Shown piece after piece: positions 45,885-54,393 of a DNA stretch of 64,000 nt; within the stretch, counting starts at the first letter, position 1, and every line of letters begins with the position of its first letter. A program made the translations under genes and the position numbers. Source of the stretch: Kitasatospora sp. NBC_00458 (GTDB lineage: Bacteria > Actinomycetota > Actinomycetes > Streptomycetales > Streptomycetaceae); assembly GCF_036013975.1 (NCBI RefSeq), contig NZ_CP107904.1:6163001-6227000 (forward strand), read 5' to 3'. The notes beneath the pieces are model-generated. The model saw only the letters and a program-made list of their open reading frames with translations, did no database searches and was not told the origin of the DNA.

Positions 45885-46838
45885 TCACCGCTGCGTCGGC
45901 CAGTAGTGCTCGGCGTCGTTGAGCATGTAGGGCTTCAGCCACTTGTCGTAGCCCGCGCGCCAGGCGCCGCTGTTGTGGTACTCGGCGAGCACCTGGTTGA
46001 CCCGGGCCGTCAGGTCGGTGCTGTTCTTCAGCATCGCGATGCCCATCACGGCCGGCCGGACCTCGCCGTCCACCACGCGGACGGTCTGGTCCTGGGCGGC
46101 CTGGCTGGCCGCCAGCCCGTCGTCGGTCATGGTGGCGTCGATCCTGCCGAGCTGCATCAGCACCAGGCAGTCCAGGTGGTTCTCCACCGAGACCAGCTTG
46201 CCGACCTTCGGCCGGGCCTTGAGCTCGTCCTCGGCGGAGGAACTGGACGCCGCGCAGACGGTCTTGCCGTCCACCGCCTCGTCGATGGTGCGCGCCGTCG
46301 AGGACTTGGGCACCAGGACCCGCTGGCTGCTGTTGAAGTAGGGCTTGGAGAAGGCGACCTGCTGGAGCCGGTCGCAGGTGATGGTCATGGTCCGGACGAT
46401 CAGGTCGACCCGGCCCTCCTGGACGAACTTGATCCGCTCGGAGGTCGGCACGGCCTTGAGCGTCACCTTCTCCGGGTCGCCCATGATCGCGGTGCCGATC
46501 GCCCGCGCCAGGTCGATGTCGAAGCCCTCGATCTGACCGGTGTTCGGGTTGCGGGCGCCCCAGCGGAAGCTGTTCTGGTCCACCCCGATGACCAGGTTGC
46601 GCCTGGCCTTGATCGCCTTGACCGCCGCGCCGTCCTCGCCGCTCGGCGGCACGCTCTGGTAGACGTCGCAGTCGTTGCCGGCCTGCGCCTGCTGCGGTGC
46701 CGAGGCCTGCCGCAGCTCCGGCGTCGCGCCGGCCGTGGGGGCGCCCTGCGGGCCGCCCGCGCCGAGCACCACCGCGCCCGACGCCAGCAGCGCCAGCGCC
46801 ACCGCAGTCCGGGTCGCCCGTACCGTTGCCCTGCCCAT
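45885..46838 (-). CDS. glnH: GlnH-like extracellular solute-binding protein
   Basis: 317 residues of the family 3 (polar amino acid) binding proteins. A signal peptide (AVALALLASGAVVLGAGG) is present, but without a lipobox Cys, unlike mycobacterial GlnH. The binding lobes show LVIGVDQNSFRWGARNPNTGQIEGFDIDLARAI, RVDLIVRTMTITCDRLQQVAFSKPYF and DGKTVCAASSSSAEDEL. No ABC permease or ATPase gene is linked, so it is probably a sensor subunit rather than a transporter. It lies 16 nt after the GlnX-like gene. In mycobacteria GlnH binds aspartate/glutamate and signals through GlnX to PknG; its ligand here is inferred. Confidence 0.9.
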   Translation of the reverse strand: MGRATVRATRTAVALALLASGAVVLGAGGPQGAPTAGATPELRQASAPQQAQAGNDCDVYQSVPPSGEDGAAVKAIKARRNLVIGVDQNSFRWGARNPNTGQIEGFDIDLARAIGTAIMGDPEKVTLKAVPTSERIKFVQEGRVDLIVRTMTITCDRLQQVAFSKPYFNSSQRVLVPKSSTARTIDEAVDGKTVCAASSSSAEDELKARPKVGKLVSVENHLDCLVLMQLGRIDATMTDDGLAASQAAQDQTVRVVDGEVRPAVMGIAMLKNSTDLTARVNQVLAEYHNSGAWRAGYDKWLKPYMLNDAEHYWPTQR

Positions 46839-46854
46839 CGTTCCCGTCCCCCCT

Positions 46855-48291
46855 CTACCGGTACTCGGCCAGTCGGCGGCCGAGCCCGCGGACCGCCGAG
46901 GCGGCCGCCAGCAGGCCCAGCAGCGCGACCGCCACGGCGGCGGTGCGCAGGTCCTTGTCGACACCCAGTGCCGCGTCCCGGAACCCGCCCTCCTCCAGGA
47001 CGGCGGCCCGCTGCAGCTGCTGGTCGACGGCGTTGAACGAGGCGTCGGCCGTCTTCGGCACGTCCGCCTCCTTGACCGTCACCGTGGTGTCCAGCGCGCC
47101 CTGGTAGTCGCCGTCGACGTTCTCCAGCTTGACCGCCACGTCGTGCCGCTCGCGCCACTGCTGGTAGCCGCGCAGCGCCTGGTCGACCGGCCCCCCGGCG
47201 TCCGGCGGCGCCAGCCGCTGCGCCTCCACCAGCGTGCCGACCGGCCCGCGGCCCGGCGTGCCGCCGTCGAACAGGTGCCCGGTGGTCTTCGACCAGAGCT
47301 CCGCGTACTTGGTGCTGGAGCCGCGCGCCACCAGGTGCAGGTTCTCCGCCAGCCGGGCGGTGAGCACGTCCACCCGGGCGGCGTTGAGCACCCGCAGCGG
47401 TGCGGCGCCCTCGCGCTCGGCACGCCGGAGCGTGGAGTCGGCGCCGGTCGCGGCCACGGTCAGCCAGAGCGCCGCGGACAGGACGGCGGCGGTCGCGGTC
47501 AGCATCCCGATGTTGAACACCCGGTTGGTCCGCCGGAACAGCGCCAGCTGCACCCAGACCAGCGCCGTCAGCGCCACCAGGCCCAGCAGGTAGCCGGCCC
47601 ACGGGGTGGCCCGGGCGTCCGCGAGGTCGGCGGCCAGCGCGTCGTTCTCGGCCGCGGTGAGCTTCGCGGCGGCCGGCAGCAGCACGGTGCGCATCTGCTC
47701 GGAGGCGTACCGCAGGTAGGCGCCGCCGAGCGGGAAGCCCTGCCGGTTCTCGGCCCGCGCGCTCTCCACCAGACCGGCGTACACCGGCACCTGCTGGTTG
47801 AGGGCGGAGAGCCACTCCTGGGCGGGGGAGGAGGTGGTGGTCCGGGCGGCCGCCTCGGAGATCAGCTGGGAGGCCCGCCTGAGGTCCTCCTCGTAGCGTG
47901 CCCGGACGGCCCTCGGCTCGGCGCCCGCCAGCAGGAAGCCGGTCGCCGCGGTGGTGTCCGCGTCGGCCAGCGAGAGATGGATGTCGGCGGCGGCCTGGCT
48001 CAGCGGCTGGCTGTAGCTCACGACCCGGTTCGCCGCCTGCGCCCGGGAGTTCAGCTGGGCCGCGGTCAGCGCGCCGAAGGCGAGGGTCAGCACCGCCAGC
48101 AGCGCCCCGGCCAGCCGCAGCCGCCCCGGGGCCGTCCGGGTGGCCTGCGTCAGCCGGGCGAACGGCCCCGCCGCGGCGGCGGCGATGCCCGGTGCCCGGC
48201 CGCCGGCCCGCCTCGCCGGGACCGCCGATGAGCCGTCGGGCCGCCCCGGTGCGTGCGCGCCCGACTCCTTCGTACGTACCGGTGTCGCCAC
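46855..48291 (-). CDS. glnX: GlnX-like four-pass membrane sensor protein
   Basis: 478 residues. Transmembrane helices lie at about 50-70, 230-255, 262-285 and 455-470, enclosing two extracytoplasmic helical domains (about 72-225 and 290-450). This is the layout of mycobacterial GlnX, which couples GlnH to PknG. The ectodomains resemble four-helix ligand domains of chemoreceptors (YSQPLSQAAADIHLSLADADTTAATGFLLAG). The N-terminus is a basic, Ala/Gly-rich cytosolic tail. The GTG at 48291 is chosen over one at 48300 because GGGGAGG abuts the latter but sits 9 nt from the former. First gene of the operon. Confidence 0.88.
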   Translation of the reverse strand: MATPVRTKESGAHAPGRPDGSSAVPARRAGGRAPGIAAAAAGPFARLTQATRTAPGRLRLAGALLAVLTLAFGALTAAQLNSRAQAANRVVSYSQPLSQAAADIHLSLADADTTAATGFLLAGAEPRAVRARYEEDLRRASQLISEAAARTTTSSPAQEWLSALNQQVPVYAGLVESARAENRQGFPLGGAYLRYASEQMRTVLLPAAAKLTAAENDALAADLADARATPWAGYLLGLVALTALVWVQLALFRRTNRVFNIGMLTATAAVLSAALWLTVAATGADSTLRRAEREGAAPLRVLNAARVDVLTARLAENLHLVARGSSTKYAELWSKTTGHLFDGGTPGRGPVGTLVEAQRLAPPDAGGPVDQALRGYQQWRERHDVAVKLENVDGDYQGALDTTVTVKEADVPKTADASFNAVDQQLQRAAVLEEGGFRDAALGVDKDLRTAAVAVALLGLLAAASAVRGLGRRLAEYR

Positions 48292-48582
48292 CAGCCTCAC
48301 CCTCCCCTGTGGCCCGCACCCGTATTCGGGGCCCGGCCGTTGCCAGCAGTATGGCCGTCACTCCCCGCGGCCACACCCGAGTTGCGCCGATCTTGAGCTT
48401 CTCCGTACCGCTGCGCGCCGCCGGACCGGGGGTCTCCCGGGCCCCGCGCCCCCAGGGTGCGGGGCGGGCGGCGATCGGGTCGACGCGGGATGCACCCTAT
48501 GCGGTTCCCCGGGCGGCCGGAGGGCTGGGGTCCGGTTGTGCCGGTCCGGTGGTGGTGGCGGGTGCTCCGTACGATGGGCGCC
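48292..48582. other. Divergent promoter region of the PknG operon
   Basis: 291 bases between the GlnX-like gene (minus) and the nucleosidase gene (plus). GC-rich; the plus-strand TACGAT -10 element lies at its right end. No convincing operator found. Confidence 0.5.
48570..48575 (+). promoter_or_regulatory. -10 element of leaderless nucleosidase gene
   Basis: TACGAT, 7 nt before the ATG at 48583. Confidence 0.55.
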
Positions 48583-49158
48583 ATGCGCCTTCTGGGAACG
48601 ATCTCCGCCGACCGTCCGCTGCTCGTCGTCGCCGTCCGGGAGGAGGCCGCCCACCTCGGCGACAGCCTCCCCGTGCTGCTCACCGGCATCGGCAAGCTCA
48701 ACGCGGCGGCCGCGCTGGCCACCGTCCTCGCCCGCGGGGAGCACCCCTCCGAGGTGGTCAACCTGGGCACCGCCGGCGCCCTGCGGCCCGGCTGGGAGGG
48801 CACCCACACCGTCACCCAGGTGCTCCAGCACGACATCGACACCCCGGCCCTGTTCGCGCTGACCGGCCGGACGTACGGCGCCCCGCTGGTCGTCGGCAAG
48901 GGCGACGGCCCGGTGCTGGCCACCGGCGACCTCTTCGTCTCCGACCCGGCGGCGCGCGACCGGCTGGCGGAGCACGCCGACCTGGTCGACATGGAGGGCT
49001 ACGCCGTCGCCACCGTCGCCCACCGCGCCGGCGTCCCGGTCCGCCTGGTGAAGCACGTCAGCGACGAGGCGGGCGACGGCGCCGTCCACACCTGGCGCGA
49101 GTCCGTCGACACCTGCGCCCGCCACCTCGCCGACTGGCTGCACGGCCAGGGCTGGTGA
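48583..49158 (+). CDS. MTA/SAH nucleosidase-like protein
   Basis: 191-residue member of the nucleoside phosphorylase superfamily. Visible: LLTGIGKLNAAAALATVLARG, VVNLGTAGALRPGWEG, the substrate-binding VDMEGYAVATVAHRAGVPVRLVKHVSDEAGDG with the Met-Glu pair and catalytic Asp. It is shorter than typical Pfs (about 230), lacking part of the N-terminal region. It probably hydrolyses methylthioadenosine, S-adenosylhomocysteine or a futalosine-type nucleoside; which one is unclear. Leaderless start inferred. The DinB-like gene follows by 51 nt with its own leaderless promoter. Confidence 0.85.
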   Translation: MRLLGTISADRPLLVVAVREEAAHLGDSLPVLLTGIGKLNAAAALATVLARGEHPSEVVNLGTAGALRPGWEGTHTVTQVLQHDIDTPALFALTGRTYGAPLVVGKGDGPVLATGDLFVSDPAARDRLAEHADLVDMEGYAVATVAHRAGVPVRLVKHVSDEAGDGAVHTWRESVDTCARHLADWLHGQGW

Positions 49159-49196
49159 GGAGTCCTCAGGCCGTCCCCCGGGCCGCGGTCGGTGGC

Positions 49197-49202
49197 TAGG
49201 GT
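49197..49202 (+). promoter_or_regulatory. -10 element of leaderless DinB-family gene
   Basis: TAGGGT, 7 nt before the GTG at 49210. It overlaps an upstream in-frame GTG at 49192, which is therefore unlikely to be used. Confidence 0.55.
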
Positions 49203-49209
49203 GGCGGGC

Positions 49210-49800
49210 GTGACCGAGAACGCCACGACCCAGCCCGCCACGACCGAGAACACCGAGACCGGGGGCGCCGAGACCGGCGCCGCGGCCGGTGCCCCGGCAG
49301 CGGGGGGCACCGACCTGCGGCCGCCGGGGATCGACGCCGACGAGCACACCACGCTGCTCACCTTCCTGACCTACCTGCGCACCTGCGTGATCGCCAAGAC
49401 GGAGGGCCTGTCGGACGAGGACGCCCGGCGGCCCGCGGTGGCGTCCGGGACCAGCCTGCTCTGGCTGGTGCGCCACCTCACCGCCGTCGAGCTGAACTGG
49501 TTCCTCCTGGCGTACCGGGGCGACGACGTCGAACCGTGGGACGACGACGCGCCCTCGCCCGGCGACGAGACGGTGGCGGACTCGGTGGCCGCGTACCGGG
49601 CGGCGATCGCCCGGGCCGACGAGGTGATCGGCGCGGCGGCGGCGGTCGGCCTGGACCGTCCCGGGGTGCGGTCGCTGAGGCCCAACGCCGAAGCGCCGTC
49701 GATGCGTTGGCTGCTGGTCCACATGATCGAGGAGACCGGGCGGCACGCCGGGCACGCCGACATCATCCGGGAGCTGCTGGACGGCGCGGTCGGCCGCTGA
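49210..49800 (+). CDS. DinB-fold (DUF664) protein
   Basis: 196 residues. A disordered Thr/Ala/Gly-rich N-terminus (about 1-38) precedes a four-helix DinB-type bundle with the metal-binding His pattern: LVRHLTAVELNWF (about 85-97) and LLVHMIEETGRHAGHADIIRELLDG (about 165-189). The family includes mycothiol- or bacillithiol-dependent enzymes, so a mycothiol-linked role is possible; function unproven. Leaderless GTG start. Confidence 0.86.
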   Translation: MTENATTQPATTENTETGGAETGAAAGAPAAGGTDLRPPGIDADEHTTLLTFLTYLRTCVIAKTEGLSDEDARRPAVASGTSLLWLVRHLTAVELNWFLLAYRGDDVEPWDDDAPSPGDETVADSVAAYRAAIARADEVIGAAAAVGLDRPGVRSLRPNAEAPSMRWLLVHMIEETGRHAGHADIIRELLDGAVGR

Positions 49801-49908
49801 CGGGGGCGGGTGGGCGGCCTGCTGACGGGCAGTGGAATACTCCCCCGCGCACCATCGGCGCCGCTCCGGCGGCGCCGTGCGCTTTCACACAGGGGGATTC
49901 ACAAGTTC

Positions 49909-51465
49909 ATGTCATCGTCAGGTAGGAATGCGGGCCGTCGTACGGCTCGCACCGCAGGGAGCGCCCTCGGGGCGTCCGTTCTCGCGCTGACCCTGCTCAC
50001 CACCGCGGCCTGCGGCCCGGACAACAGCTCGGCCGACGCCGCCGTCACGGCGGGCGCGCAACCGAATCTCGGACTGCCCGCCAATCTCGAAGACCTGAGG
50101 AAGTGGAAGTTCGACGACTGGGAGAAGTGGGCGAAGGACTACGCCCTCCCGGCCGCCGCCAAGGGCTTCTGGAACCTGGAGAAGCTGCTCAAGGCCAAGC
50201 CGGTCGAGCCGATCGCGCCGCCGGCGCCGCCCGCCCAGCCCGCTCAGCCTTCGCAGCCTGCCCAGCCTTCGCAGCCCGCCCAGCCTTCGCAGCCGCCGGC
50301 CCAGCCGTCGGCGCCCGCCCAGCCGACGGCGCCGGGGGCGCCGTCCGTGCCGGGCACCAAGCCGCCCGTCGGCCAGCCCACCCAGCCGGGGCACCCGACC
50401 ACCCCGGCGGCGCCCAAGCCGTCCAGCACCCAGCAGCCGGCCTCGCAGGCCCCGGCCCCGCCGGCCCAGCCGCCCGCCGGTCAGCCGACGCAGCCCGGCC
50501 ACCCGACGCAGGCCCCGGCCCAGCCCGCCCAGCCGCCGGCCGCCCCGTCGCAGCCCGCGCAGCCCGTCCAGCCGTCGCAGCCCGCCCAGCCCGCCCAGCC
50601 CGCCCAGCCGTCACAGCCCGCGCAGCCGGTCCAGCCGGCCGACAACGGGAACGACCCGCTGCCCAAGACCGTCAACGCCCAGCCGCTCCCGCACCCGTAC
50701 ACCAAGCTCGGCGTGCACGGGAAGCTGTTCGCCGACGCCCCGGGCAGCGGCCCGGACGCCGCCGCCGGGCTCAACCACTACCAGTGCTCCGCCACCGTGG
50801 TCGCCGACCCGGCCCACCCCGGCAAGAGCAACCTGGTCTGGACGGCCGGCCACTGCGTCCACCAGGGCAAGGGCGGGGCGTTCTTCAGCAACATCTCCTT
50901 CATCCCGGCGTTCAACAGCAACGGGGCACTGAGCGGCGGAAAGCAGGCCGACGAGTCCCAGTACGCGCCGCTCGGCATCTGGAACGCCACCCAGGCGGTC
51001 ACCTCCCCGCAGTGGAAGGCGGAGGGCGGCACGGGCGGCGACCCGGCGACCCACTACGACTTCGCGATCATCCGGGTGGCGCCCGCCGACGGCGCCAAGT
51101 CGCTGGAGGAGACGGTCGGCGGCGCGGTGCCGGTCTGGTTCAACGCCCCGCGCGAGCAGCTGAGCATCACCGAGTACGGCTACCCGGCGGCCCCGCCCTT
51201 CGACGGCATGGAGCTCAACCGCTGCGAGAGCGGCCGGCCGACCCGCCTGTCGTACGAGCCGAGCCGCCCGTCGATGCACGCGATCGGCTGCACCATGACC
51301 GGCGGCTCCAGCGGCGGCGGCTGGCTGGCGGTGAAGGACGGCAAGCCGGCCCTGGTCAGCAACGTCTCGGTCGGCCAGCACACCGGCGATCCGAAGTTCC
51401 AGGCCGGTCCGTACCTGGACGACGTCGCGGCCGGCGCGTACGACTTCATCTCCAAGAAGGGCTGA
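49909..51465 (+). CDS. Secreted trypsin-fold serine protease with Pro/Gln repeat stalk
   Basis: 518 residues. The signal sequence ends LLTTAACGPD, a plausible lipobox, so it may be a lipoprotein. A short region (RKWKFDDWEKWAKDYALPAAAKGFW) leads to a stalk of PAQPSQ/PAQPAQ repeats (about 105-245). The C-terminal trypsin-like domain has His315 (WTAGHC), Asp384 (THYDFAII) and Ser468 (TGGSSGGGW), the full triad, with cysteines for disulfides. It probably cleaves proteins at the cell surface, held off the membrane by the stalk. Its ATG follows AGGGGG with long spacing. Convergent with the ECF gene. Confidence 0.92.
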   Translation: MSSSGRNAGRRTARTAGSALGASVLALTLLTTAACGPDNSSADAAVTAGAQPNLGLPANLEDLRKWKFDDWEKWAKDYALPAAAKGFWNLEKLLKAKPVEPIAPPAPPAQPAQPSQPAQPSQPAQPSQPPAQPSAPAQPTAPGAPSVPGTKPPVGQPTQPGHPTTPAAPKPSSTQQPASQAPAPPAQPPAGQPTQPGHPTQAPAQPAQPPAAPSQPAQPVQPSQPAQPAQPAQPSQPAQPVQPADNGNDPLPKTVNAQPLPHPYTKLGVHGKLFADAPGSGPDAAAGLNHYQCSATVVADPAHPGKSNLVWTAGHCVHQGKGGAFFSNISFIPAFNSNGALSGGKQADESQYAPLGIWNATQAVTSPQWKAEGGTGGDPATHYDFAIIRVAPADGAKSLEETVGGAVPVWFNAPREQLSITEYGYPAAPPFDGMELNRCESGRPTRLSYEPSRPSMHAIGCTMTGGSSGGGWLAVKDGKPALVSNVSVGQHTGDPKFQAGPYLDDVAAGAYDFISKKG

Positions 51466-51513
51466 GCCCCGCACACGCCCGGGCCCCGCACGCCGCGGGG
51501 TCCGGGCACGGCA

Positions 51514-51556
51514 GCGGCCGCCCACCGCCCGGGAAACCGGCGCGGTGGGCGGCCGC
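51514..51556. terminator. Bidirectional terminator with GNRA tetraloop
   Basis: A 15-bp stem GCGGCCGCCCACCGC is extended by an inner CCGG-GAAA-CCGG, with one bulged C. It lies between the convergent protease and ECF sigma genes. Confidence 0.85.
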
Positions 51557-51562
51557 GTCCGG

Positions 51563-52483
51563 CTACGCGTCGAACGCCGTGAGGTCCAGCGCGTCCAGCC
51601 GCTCCGGGTCGCTCAGGACGTCGATCGCCACGATCGACCCGCCGACCACGGTGAAGGCCATGACCGACATCGGCCGCCCGTTCGCGCCGATCACCACGAC
51701 ACCCGCCGCGCCGTTGACCAGCGCCGGGCGCGCGTACGGCGCGAGGCTGTGGAACATGACGGCCTGGCCGGCCACCGTCCGGGCGCCGTTGAGCACCACC
51801 GGCCGCCGGTCCCGCGGGCCGGCCGACCCGTCGGCGCGCAGCACCACGTCCGGGTCGAGGACGGCGAGCAGCGCCTCCAGGTCGCCCTCCCGGGTGGCGG
51901 CGAAGAAGGCGTCGACGGCCACCCGCTGCCGGGCCAGGTCACGGTCCGGGGCGGGCGCCTGCCCCTGGACCTTGCGGCGGGCCCGGCTGGCCAGCTGGCG
52001 GGTGGCGGCCGCGGTCTTCTCGATCAGCGGTGCGATCTCCTCGAAGGGCACCGCGAACATGTCGTGCAGCACGAACGCCACCCGCTCGGCGGGCGCCAGG
52101 GACTCCATCACGACCATCAGCGCCAGCCCGACCGAGTCGGCCAGCAGCACCTCCTGCTCCGGGTCGACGACGTCCGCGCGCCCGATCAGCGGGTCCGGTA
52201 TCCGCGGCACCTCGGCGGCGCCCGACTCGGCCCGCGACTCGAAGGACTCCTCGCGGCGCTGGGCGCGCGAGCGGAGCTGGTTCAGGCAGAGCCGCCCGAC
52301 CACCGTGGTCAGCCACCCGCCGAGGTTCTCGACGTCGGAGGTGTCGGTCCGGTCGTACCGGAGCCAGGCGTCCTGGACGGCGTCCTCGGCCTCGCCGACC
52401 GAGCCGAGCATCCGGTAGGCGACGGCCCGCAGGTGGGGCCGGTGCGCCTCGAACAGTTCGGCCGACAGAACTCTCTCTTCCAC
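51563..52483 (-). CDS. ECF41-type RNA polymerase sigma factor (SigJ-like)
   Basis: 306 residues. Region 2 (AELFEAHRPHLRAVAYRMLGSVGEAEDAVQDAWLRY) and region 4 (SLAPAERVAFVLHDMFAVPFEEIAPLIEKTAAATRQLASRARRKV) are followed by a SnoaL-like C-terminal domain (about 195-306) that in ECF41 factors replaces the anti-sigma factor and modulates activity. The short C-terminal signature appears as DPERLDAL. Such sigma factors usually transcribe a neighbouring oxidoreductase or hydrolase; the isochorismatase-like gene is on the same strand upstream. Start uncertain: GTG 52492 has a ribosome-binding site too close, so GTG 52483 is given. Confidence 0.88.
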   Translation of the reverse strand: MEERVLSAELFEAHRPHLRAVAYRMLGSVGEAEDAVQDAWLRYDRTDTSDVENLGGWLTTVVGRLCLNQLRSRAQRREESFESRAESGAAEVPRIPDPLIGRADVVDPEQEVLLADSVGLALMVVMESLAPAERVAFVLHDMFAVPFEEIAPLIEKTAAATRQLASRARRKVQGQAPAPDRDLARQRVAVDAFFAATREGDLEALLAVLDPDVVLRADGSAGPRDRRPVVLNGARTVAGQAVMFHSLAPYARPALVNGAAGVVVIGANGRPMSVMAFTVVGGSIVAIDVLSDPERLDALDLTAFDA

Positions 52484-52659
52484 CCGTGTCACATTCCTTC
52501 GTCGCCGGGGTCATTGCTCCGGAGCACGAAACTAGCGGCTCGCGTGGGAAGACCGGCTCCCGGGCGGCCCGGGCCGCCCCTACCGGGCGGGCGGCAGGCT
52601 CACCCCGGCGGGCGCCGAACCCGGCACCCGCACCTGGGAGGCGTTCCTCGCGGAGCGGG

Positions 52660-53280
52660 TCACGGCCGGCCGACCGCCGCCGCGCCCGTCCTCGCCGCGG
52701 CCACCACCGACTCCGTGGTGACCACCTTGGCGAACCGCATCGCGTGCAGCACCGTGCCGGTGGCCCGGGCCAGTTCGGCGGCCGGGACGGTGACGCCGTC
52801 GGGGCCGGCCATGTCGAAGGCGTGCATCGCGTCGATCGGGAAGACGGCGTCGTAGCCGAGGTTCCCGGCCATCCGGGCGGTGGTCTCGTTGCAGACGTTG
52901 GTGATGATCCCGATGGTCACCACCTGCTTCGCGCCCCGCTCCTGGAGCCAGGCGTGCAGGTCCGGGGTGCCGTAGAAGGCGCTGTTCACCGTCTTGGTGA
53001 TGTGCAGGTCCGGCCGGACCGCCGCCACGAAGTCCTTCAGCTCGTGGCCCGGGGTGCCCTCCGCGAGCGGTCCGGTCGTCGAGCTGTGCTGCACCGTCAC
53101 GATGGGCCGTCCGGTCTCCTGCCACACGTCGATCAGCTCGCCGATCCGCTGCTCGGCGGCGGGGTTGTCGCGTCCGCCCCAGAACGCGGTGTCCTCGAAG
53201 CCCTTCTGGACGTCGATGACCACCAGGACGGCGTCGGGGTCGATGGTGAGCGGGGCGTCGAAGGCGCTGGTGTTCGTCAT
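52660..53280 (-). CDS. Isochorismatase-like cysteine hydrolase
   Basis: 206 residues of the isochorismatase/nicotinamidase superfamily. The catalytic triad is visible: Asp in VLVVIDVQKGFE (about 23), Lys in HITKTVNSAF (about 96) and Cys in IGIITNVCNETTARMAGNLGYD (about 130). The family hydrolyses amides, carbamates or vinyl ethers; substrate unknown. It is divergent from a GlxA/AraC-type regulator, a pairing common for isonitrile hydratase- and hydrolase-type genes, so that regulator probably controls it. Confidence 0.9.
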   Translation of the reverse strand: MTNTSAFDAPLTIDPDAVLVVIDVQKGFEDTAFWGGRDNPAAEQRIGELIDVWQETGRPIVTVQHSSTTGPLAEGTPGHELKDFVAAVRPDLHITKTVNSAFYGTPDLHAWLQERGAKQVVTIGIITNVCNETTARMAGNLGYDAVFPIDAMHAFDMAGPDGVTVPAAELARATGTVLHAMRFAKVVTTESVVAAARTGAAAVGRP

Positions 53281-53375
53281 GCGTCCATCCTGCGGCGGGC
53301 ACGCCCGGCGGGGTGATGGGCGGTGGAGCCACCCATCGATACGATCCCGCCAAACCGACAGAGGGGTGGAGTGCC

Positions 53376-54344
53376 GTGCTCACGGTGGGTTGTCCGGTCT
53401 TCGACGGCGTCCGGGCCTTCGACTACGCGGTGATCGGGGAGGTGTGGGACAACCGGCCGAGCCGGCCGGGGCTGCCCGACTTCGAGCTGCGGGTCTGCGG
53501 GCCGTCCGGTGCCCGGGTCCGACTCGGCGGCGGACTCGAACGGGTGCCGGACCACGGACTGGACGCGCTGTCCGGGTGCGACCTCGTCGTCGTCCCCGGC
53601 ATGGAGCGGCCGTTCGAGCCGCGCGACCCGGCCGTGCCGGCCGCCGTGCGCGCCGCCCACGAGCGCGGCGTGACCGTCGCCTCGCTCTGCGCGGGCGCGT
53701 TCGTGCTCGCCGAGGCCGGGCTGCTGGACGGGCGCACGGCCACCACGCACTGGGCGCTGGCGGGCGAACTGGCCCGCCGCTTCCCGGCGGTGGACGTCCG
53801 GCCGGAGGTGCTGTTCACCGGTGAGGACGGGATCTGGACCTCGGCCGGGGTGGCGGCCGGCATCGACCTCTGCCTGCACCTGGTCCGCGCCGCCCACGGC
53901 GAACGGGCCGCCGCGAGCATCGCCCGCGCCATGGTCACCGCGCCGTTCCGCTCGGGCGGGCAGGCGCAGTTCATCCCGTCCCCGGTGCCGGAGGACGGCG
54001 GCGCGGACGGCGGGGACCCGCTGGCCCGGGCCCGCGCCGAGGTGCTGGCCACCCTCGACTCCCCGTGGACGGTCCGCCGGATGGCCGGGCTCGCCCTGAT
54101 GTCGGAGCGCTCCTTCGCCCGCCGCTTCGTGGCCGCCACCGGGACGACGCCGCTGCGCTGGCTGCTGGAGCAACGGGTCCTGACGGCCCAACGCCTGCTG
54201 GAGGAGACCGACCTGCCGGTGGACGCCGTCGCCGTCCGCTGCGGCTTCGGCTCCGCCGTCTCGCTCCGCCCGGCCTTCACCGCCCGCGTCGGCGTCGCCC
54301 CGCGCGAGTACCGCCGCGCCTTCCGCGGGAGGGACGCGGGCTGA
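53376..54344 (+). CDS. GlxA-family (DJ-1/PfpI-AraC) transcriptional regulator
   Basis: 322 residues. The N-terminal DJ-1/PfpI-like domain (about 1-185) has VASLCAGAFVLAEAGLLDGRTATTHW at the nucleophile elbow, with Cys. The C-terminal AraC helix-turn-helix pair covers about 215-318 (WTVRRMAGLALMSERSFARRF, LPVDAVAVRCGFGSAVSLRPAF). The GTG at 53376 has GGAG upstream; an ATG at 53313 would add a segment unlike the family. Likely activator or repressor of the divergent isochorismatase-like gene. A 15-nt direct repeat (GGGACGCGGGCTGAC) duplicates the stop codon region at 54331-54360. Confidence 0.9.
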   Translation: MLTVGCPVFDGVRAFDYAVIGEVWDNRPSRPGLPDFELRVCGPSGARVRLGGGLERVPDHGLDALSGCDLVVVPGMERPFEPRDPAVPAAVRAAHERGVTVASLCAGAFVLAEAGLLDGRTATTHWALAGELARRFPAVDVRPEVLFTGEDGIWTSAGVAAGIDLCLHLVRAAHGERAAASIARAMVTAPFRSGGQAQFIPSPVPEDGGADGGDPLARARAEVLATLDSPWTVRRMAGLALMSERSFARRFVAATGTTPLRWLLEQRVLTAQRLLEETDLPVDAVAVRCGFGSAVSLRPAFTARVGVAPREYRRAFRGRDAG

Positions 54345-54393
54345 CGGGACGCGGGCTGAAGCGCGGGGTCCGCCGCGGGGCGGGCCGCGGCCG

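Noticed and set aside
45885..48291. Amino-acid ABC importer
   Set aside because: A binding protein is present, but no permease or ATPase gene is linked. The membrane protein beside it has a sensor-like layout, not that of an ABC permease.
50210..50640. CRISPR-like array
   Set aside because: The repeats are short, in frame and encode Pro/Ala/Gln; there are no unique spacers of constant length.
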